Shown piece after piece: positions 60,584-64,000 of a stretch of DNA of 64,000 nucleotides. The DNA comes from Flavobacterium agri (lineage in GTDB: Bacteria > Bacteroidota > Bacteroidia > Flavobacteriales > Flavobacteriaceae): NCBI RefSeq assembly GCF_013401995.1, contig NZ_JACBJI010000003.1, forward strand, positions 248,001-312,000. The letters are read 5' to 3'. A program made the translations under genes and the position numbers. Below the pieces are notes generated by a model. That model saw nothing but the letters and a program-made list of their open reading frames with translations. It made no database searches and was not told the origin of the DNA. Every line of letters begins with the position of its first letter. Position 1 is the stretch's first letter.

Positions 60584-61219
60584 ATGGAAAAATTGCTTCA
60601 ACAGATCGTCTTCATCAAAGAAATGGACAAACTCAAATACATCCTGCGCAAAACCAAACTGCTCAACAGCGACCGATGCGAGAACGATGCCGAGCACAGC
60701 TGGCATTTGGCGGTGATGACCATCGTTTTGGCCGAGCATTCGAACAAGCCTATCGATGTGCTCAAAGTGCTCAAAATGGTGTTGATCCACGACATAGTCG
60801 AGATTGACGCTGGCGATACATTCATTTACGATTCTGTGAAAAATCATGTGAATACGGATGAGGAAATGCTTGCCGCACAAAGAATTTTCGGGCTTTTGCC
60901 ATCGGAACAAGCGCAGGAATTCATCTCGATCTGGAAAGAATTCGAAGACTGCGAAACCGATGAAGCGAAGTTCGCAAGGTCGATGGACAGGCTGGAACCT
61001 TTGCTTCAAAACACGTCGAACAATGGAGGTACTTGGGTGGAATTCAATGTTCCTTACGAAAAAGTTTACGAGAAGAAAAAAGTGATTGCGAACGGTTCGG
61101 AATCCATCTGGAAATATGCCGAGCAACTCATCAATGAAAGCGTTGAGAAAGGCATTCTGAAAAAAACATTTGAAATCTTTCTGGGTAAAAATTGCCACCA
61201 CCACCCACCCTCAAGTTAA
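60584..61219 (+). CDS. HD-domain phosphohydrolase (YfbR/HDDC2-like)
   Basis: 211 aa, soluble. The metal site H..HD..D is visible as NDAEHSWHLAVM (His, near 38-42), VLIHDIVEIDAGD (His-Asp, near 67) and a distal Asp near 126 in FARSMDRLEPLL. The family includes 5-prime-deoxynucleotidases (YfbR, HDDC2). The last residues (KNCHHHPPSS) are unusual and His-rich. The start ATG at 60584 follows the AGCCACG palindrome. Substrate is inferred from family only. No operon partner; a composite-repeat half (61240-61256) lies downstream. Confidence 0.9.
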   Translation: MEKLLQQIVFIKEMDKLKYILRKTKLLNSDRCENDAEHSWHLAVMTIVLAEHSNKPIDVLKVLKMVLIHDIVEIDAGDTFIYDSVKNHVNTDEEMLAAQRIFGLLPSEQAQEFISIWKEFEDCETDEAKFARSMDRLEPLLQNTSNNGGTWVEFNVPYEKVYEKKKVIANGSESIWKYAEQLINESVEKGILKKTFEIFLGKNCHHHPPSS

Positions 61220-61239
61220 CGCAGTTTCAAACCATCCCA

Positions 61240-61256
61240 GTACAGAAAAACTGTAC
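61240..61256. repeat. Solitary GTACAG-AAAAA-CTGTAC hairpin
   Basis: Exact 17-bp palindromic hairpin with 5-nt loop, identical to part 1 of the composite repeat at 21173. Here it lacks the ACCTAACAGG part 2. It lies 20 bp past the HD-domain gene. A half copy occurs at 57879-57891. Confidence 0.7.
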
Positions 61257-61472
61257 CAAATCTTAAATTTCTCCCCATCCCATTCTCCTTAACCCAAACC
61301 AACCAATCCATCTCTATTCGTAAAAAACTCCCAAAACGCCAACCAAACCAAATTAAAACCCTACTTTCGCGGCGCAAAACAGAAGAAAATCCTTAAATGG
61401 ACGATGATCCCAAATTGTTGAACTTCTCCTGAAACCGCTCTCTGCGCGGCTTCGGGATAAAGCCGTGCAAAA

Positions 61473-62399
61473 ATGAAAACCTTCTACCAAAACCAAAACG
61501 GTCTTGTGGCCGTAAACGATTGGCATCCGAACTGTTGGGTAAACGTTGAAACGCCCGACAAAGCCGACAAGAAATTCCTTCTCGAAGATTTAGGCGTTCC
61601 CGAGTCTTTTTACAACGACATCAAAGACTTTGACGAACGTCCGCGCATAGAAATCGAAAACGGCTGGTGGCTTATCATCATGCGTATTCCGTTAAAAAGC
61701 GACGACGCGAAATTGCCATTCTATACCGTTCCGCTCGGAATGGTATTCAAAGACGACATACGCGTGACCATCAGTTTCAAGAAAACCGAGATGCTCGACG
61801 ATTTCGTGACCTATTCACGCCGCAAGAAAATCGACATTTCCGATAATTTCGACTTGGTTCTGAAGCTGTTGCTGTCGTCGTCCGTGTGGTATCTCAAATA
61901 CCTCAAACAAGTCAACCAAAAAATTAAACTCGCCGAGGACAACCTCGAAAAATCGATCAAGAACGAAGAATTGCAAGCACTTTTGCAAATCGAGAAATGT
62001 CTCGTTTACTTCATGACTTCGCTCAAAGGCAACGATATTTTGCTGCACAGACTGAAGAACATCCGCAGCCAGCGCGAGAATTACGATGCCGAACTCCTGG
62101 AAGACGTCGAAATCGAATTGCGTCAGGCGCAGGAAACCACGAACATCTATTCGGATATCTTAACCGGAACGATGGATGCCTACGCTTCGGTCATATCCAA
62201 CAACATGAACAACATCATGAAGCAGATGACCTCGATTTCGATCATTTTAATGATTCCGACAGTGATAGCGAGTTTCTACGGCATGAACGTGCCCAACAGT
62301 TTGCAGGAAAACCGCTTCGGATTGTGGATCATCATAGGGATTTCGCTACTTTTCTCGACATTCGGCGTATTGCTGTTCCGCAAGCGCAGATGGTTCTGA
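61473..62399 (+). CDS. corA: CorA-family magnesium/cobalt transporter
   Basis: 308 aa. Soluble N-terminal alpha/beta domain (1-~235), then two membrane helices at the C-terminus with the gate motif FYGMNVPN (GMN, near 270). The tail LLFRKRRWF is the usual basic terminus after TM2. It should form a homopentamer and import Mg (or Co/Ni) through the inner membrane. The upstream ~250 bp holds no other gene. It converges with the hypothetical gene at 62400 and their stop codons abut, with no visible terminator between them. Confidence 0.93.
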   Translation: MKTFYQNQNGLVAVNDWHPNCWVNVETPDKADKKFLLEDLGVPESFYNDIKDFDERPRIEIENGWWLIIMRIPLKSDDAKLPFYTVPLGMVFKDDIRVTISFKKTEMLDDFVTYSRRKKIDISDNFDLVLKLLLSSSVWYLKYLKQVNQKIKLAEDNLEKSIKNEELQALLQIEKCLVYFMTSLKGNDILLHRLKNIRSQRENYDAELLEDVEIELRQAQETTNIYSDILTGTMDAYASVISNNMNNIMKQMTSISIILMIPTVIASFYGMNVPNSLQENRFGLWIIIGISLLFSTFGVLLFRKRRWF

Positions 62400-62951
62400 T
62401 CAATAATTGTTGAAACCTCCGATCAAGACGATACTTTTGCGTGCCCAGACACCGTCGGCTTTTTCGCAATAGTAATAATTGTCAAGGATGACGCTGCGTC
62501 CGGTGAGATACCAAACATAAATCAACGCTTTGGTGCGGTCGTTGCTGAAAAGTGGAGGCGAATACAAATAAACGCCGGTACGGTTGTGGTTTTTGTAGAA
62601 CGCGTCTATATCCAATTCTCGGTAATTGACATATTCGGCCGCTTTCACACGCGGTTGCCACGTTTCTATATGCAGCAGGCTTTTTTTCCAAAGAGTGACG
62701 TTTCCGCCGATGTATTTCGAAATCGTGTCGAGGCGCTTCTGGAATTTCTGCTTTTCGAACTCGCTCTCGGTTTTGGGTTCGGTAAGGTAATCGCCCCAAA
62801 AGTTATTGACGTCGCGGCACATGTAAATCGCAGGTTTGTTCTCGGCCTTGTTGAGGTCGTTGATGAGCTTGAACGATTCGGTGACTACGGGAGGTTCTTT
62901 TTGGGAAAACAAAGTGCCGAAACACAAAAGCAAAGCGTAAAATAATTTCAT
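62400..62951 (-). CDS. Exported hypothetical protein
   Basis: 183 aa from ATG 62951 (MKLFYALLLCFGTLFSQKE); the longer start at 62993 overlaps the upstream gene too far. Signal peptide (1-17). The mature part is Tyr/Trp-rich with phrases IYMCRDVNNFWGDYLTE and TGVYLYSPPLFSNDRTKALIYVWYLTG, reading as a small alpha/beta domain. Its first 4 bases overlap the stop region of the 156-aa gene (ATGA junction), so the two are one operon. No family recognised; possibly a pair of interacting envelope proteins. Confidence 0.72.
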   Translation of the reverse strand: MKLFYALLLCFGTLFSQKEPPVVTESFKLINDLNKAENKPAIYMCRDVNNFWGDYLTEPKTESEFEKQKFQKRLDTISKYIGGNVTLWKKSLLHIETWQPRVKAAEYVNYRELDIDAFYKNHNRTGVYLYSPPLFSNDRTKALIYVWYLTGRSVILDNYYYCEKADGVWARKSIVLIGGFNNY

Positions 62952-63418
62952 CGGATTGGGTTCTCGTCGTAAAAGTAACGCAAATCTACCCAAAGTTTTC
63001 CGCTTTGCGTATCTAGCAGCATGCTGTACGAATTGGTTTGGGTTTTGCCTTCTCGCAGGAACAGTTTCGGATTTTTGAGTGCCGAAATCCCGTCGGCGTC
63101 GAAATCGCGGAAATTGGCAGGAATCGAATCCGTTTTTTTGAAATCGTGCAATCGCGAATATTCGACGATATCGAATACTTGTTTATTGAGGATAAAAACG
63201 GTCGTCTTTCGCTTTTTGTCCGCGTCATAATTGCAATCGGCATCCAAAACCGGCGGAATGTTGACTTTGGCGCGTACCTCGATATGATCGACGTTGAACG
63301 ATTCGCAGTCGCGGCTGTTGGCGATTTTTTCGGTAAACGACACAAGTCCGAAAAAGCCCAGTCCTAAAAGTGCGAAGACGGCAATTCCGCCTACGATGAT
63401 TATTTTTTTTGTGCTCAT
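62948..63418 (-). CDS. Hypothetical protein with one N-terminal membrane segment
   Basis: 156 aa. A single hydrophobic helix (about 6-27, IIIVGGIAVFALLGLGFFGLV) with a basic head (MSTKK) is a signal anchor. The rest is a soluble periplasmic domain with three Cys (two near 38 and 62) and a C-terminal SGKLWVDLRYFYDENPIR. No family recognised. It is translationally coupled with the 62400-62951 gene through a 4-bp overlap. The 52-bp gap upstream toward the RluF gene may include its promoter. Confidence 0.72.
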   Translation of the reverse strand: MSTKKIIIVGGIAVFALLGLGFFGLVSFTEKIANSRDCESFNVDHIEVRAKVNIPPVLDADCNYDADKKRKTTVFILNKQVFDIVEYSRLHDFKKTDSIPANFRDFDADGISALKNPKLFLREGKTQTNSYSMLLDTQSGKLWVDLRYFYDENPIR

Positions 63419-63469
63419 GAAAATTGGTTTGGTTTCTTCATGAACGCCAAAAGCGATGCGGAAATTGTA

Positions 63470-64000
63470 TTAAAATTCGCCTTCTTTGCGATAACGCGGA
63501 TCGTCTTTCTTGATGACTTCTATATTGCGTTTCGGAGACGGCTTGAAACTGTCGGGTCTTTGCGAATCGTCGCTGTTGCGGAAATCGCGTTTGCCGTACT
63601 CTTTTCTGCCTTCGTTTTTGTCACCCGAATCCTTTCGCGGGAAATCCCTTTTGGTAAAATCTTTTTTGGTGAAGTCCTTTTTCTGGAAGTCGCGCTTTGG
63701 CCTGTCCGATGTTTTGGCATCGGGAGCCTCCGAATCGTTTCTCGTATAATTCCTTTTCTGGAAATCGCGTTTCGGGGCAGGCGAACGGAATTCGTCCTTT
63801 TCAAAACTCGCTTCCTCGGTCTTGCTCGACGGTTCGATCAACAAACTAAGTTGCGAAATTTCGTCCTCGGTCAATTCGCGATGGCGTCCAAGCGGCAAGT
63901 CGAGCTTGATGTTGATGATGCGCACGCGTTTCAATTTCACGACCTCATAACCCAGATATTCGCACATGCGACGGATTTGTCGGTTCAAACCTTGCGTCAA
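63470..64000 (-). CDS. rluF: 23S rRNA pseudouridine synthase RluF-type, C-terminal part (cut by window edge)
   Basis: The last 176 residues of a larger protein; the N-terminal S4 and catalytic domains lie beyond 64000. The visible [19 protein letters not shown] and [21 protein letters not shown] are the conserved C-terminal core of RluF/RluB/RsuA enzymes, which isomerise a specific 23S rRNA uridine. RluF is preferred because of the [16 protein letters not shown] sequence. The last ~115 residues are a strongly basic, low-complexity tail of R-D-F-x-K-K/R units (about ten) common in Bacteroidota RluF-like proteins and probably RNA-binding. Confidence 0.85.
   Translation of the reverse strand: MTQGLNRQIRRMCEYLGYEVVKLKRVRIINIKLDLPLGRHRELTEDEISQLSLLIEPSSKTEEASFEKDEFRSPAPKRDFQKRNYTRNDSEAPDAKTSDRPKRDFQKKDFTKKDFTKRDFPRKDSGDKNEGRKEYGKRDFRNSDDSQRPDSFKPSPKRNIEVIKKDDPRYRKEGEF

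Overview
This window looks like a chromosomal segment of a member of the Flavobacteriaceae (Bacteroidota), close to Flavobacterium. The evidence is mixed. Several genes are preceded by the Bacteroidota promoter core TAnnTTTG. There is a type IX secretion (T9SS type B) sorting domain, an ECF sigma/FecR/TonB-receptor cassette, an N-terminal-STN TonB receptor, an S9 peptidase, acid-rich lipoprotein N-termini of the CSDDD kind, and many small hypothetical families typical of flavobacteria. No taxonomic search was possible. I saw no transposase, phage, CRISPR array or rRNA.

Layout. 1-7.7 kb: DUF2891 lipoprotein-like protein, FAD oxidoreductase, a chromosomal subclass B1 metallo-beta-lactamase, isopentenyl-PP isomerase, a 6-pyruvoyl/6-carboxy-tetrahydropterin synthase, mannose-6-P isomerase and tRNA-Thr. 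7.7-8.4 kb is non-coding and hairpin-rich. 8.4-20.2 kb is almost entirely on the minus strand: DUF4369 lipoprotein, M61 peptidase, alpha/beta hydrolase, fatty acid hydroxylase, CHASE3 histidine kinase, DoxX, EamA, an archaemetzincin-like protease overlapping a pentapeptide-repeat protein, LLM flavin oxidoreductase, GNAT with a tiny membrane protein, and a TraB/GumN-like protein. 20-29 kb: YkuD_2 transpeptidase, aquaporin, HtpG, lipocalin/OmpA pair, TetR-like regulator with ABC1 kinase, ABC ATPase. The gaps here are rich in dispersed palindromic and structured repeats. 29-38.6 kb: S9 peptidase, AraC/SDR pair, KAS III, L,D-transpeptidase and an outer-membrane beta-barrel protein. 38.8-43.5 kb: a 1531-residue secreted repeat protein with a choice-of-anchor L head and a T9SS type B tail. 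43.9-50.5 kb: argS, a four-helix-bundle gene bracketed by perfect 24-bp inverted repeats, then an overlapping SGNH / SGNH-LysM / MBOAT operon that looks like a cell-envelope O-acylation system. 50.7-57.6 kb: two small surface-type lipoproteins, TonB receptor/FecR/ECF sigma, and a divergent LamG lipoprotein. 57.6-64 kb: ffh, folD, HD-domain hydrolase, CorA, two small hypothetical proteins, and the C-terminal part of an RluF-type pseudouridine synthase cut by the window edge.

The least explained material lies between genes. There are two inverted copies of a ~147-bp structured element (6051-6195 and 20995-21142). Three copies of a ~78-bp composite (a short TACAG..CTGTA hairpin, ~28 nt, then a 35-bp palindrome) lie within 7 kb. 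A second element at 26397-26512 has a different palindrome at its centre, and two AGCCACGAATT palindromes also occur. A promoter-to-terminator unit at 28188-28316 has no convincing ORF and could encode a small RNA. These, together with the inverted-repeat-bracketed four-helix-bundle cassette, are the best candidates for undescribed biology here.
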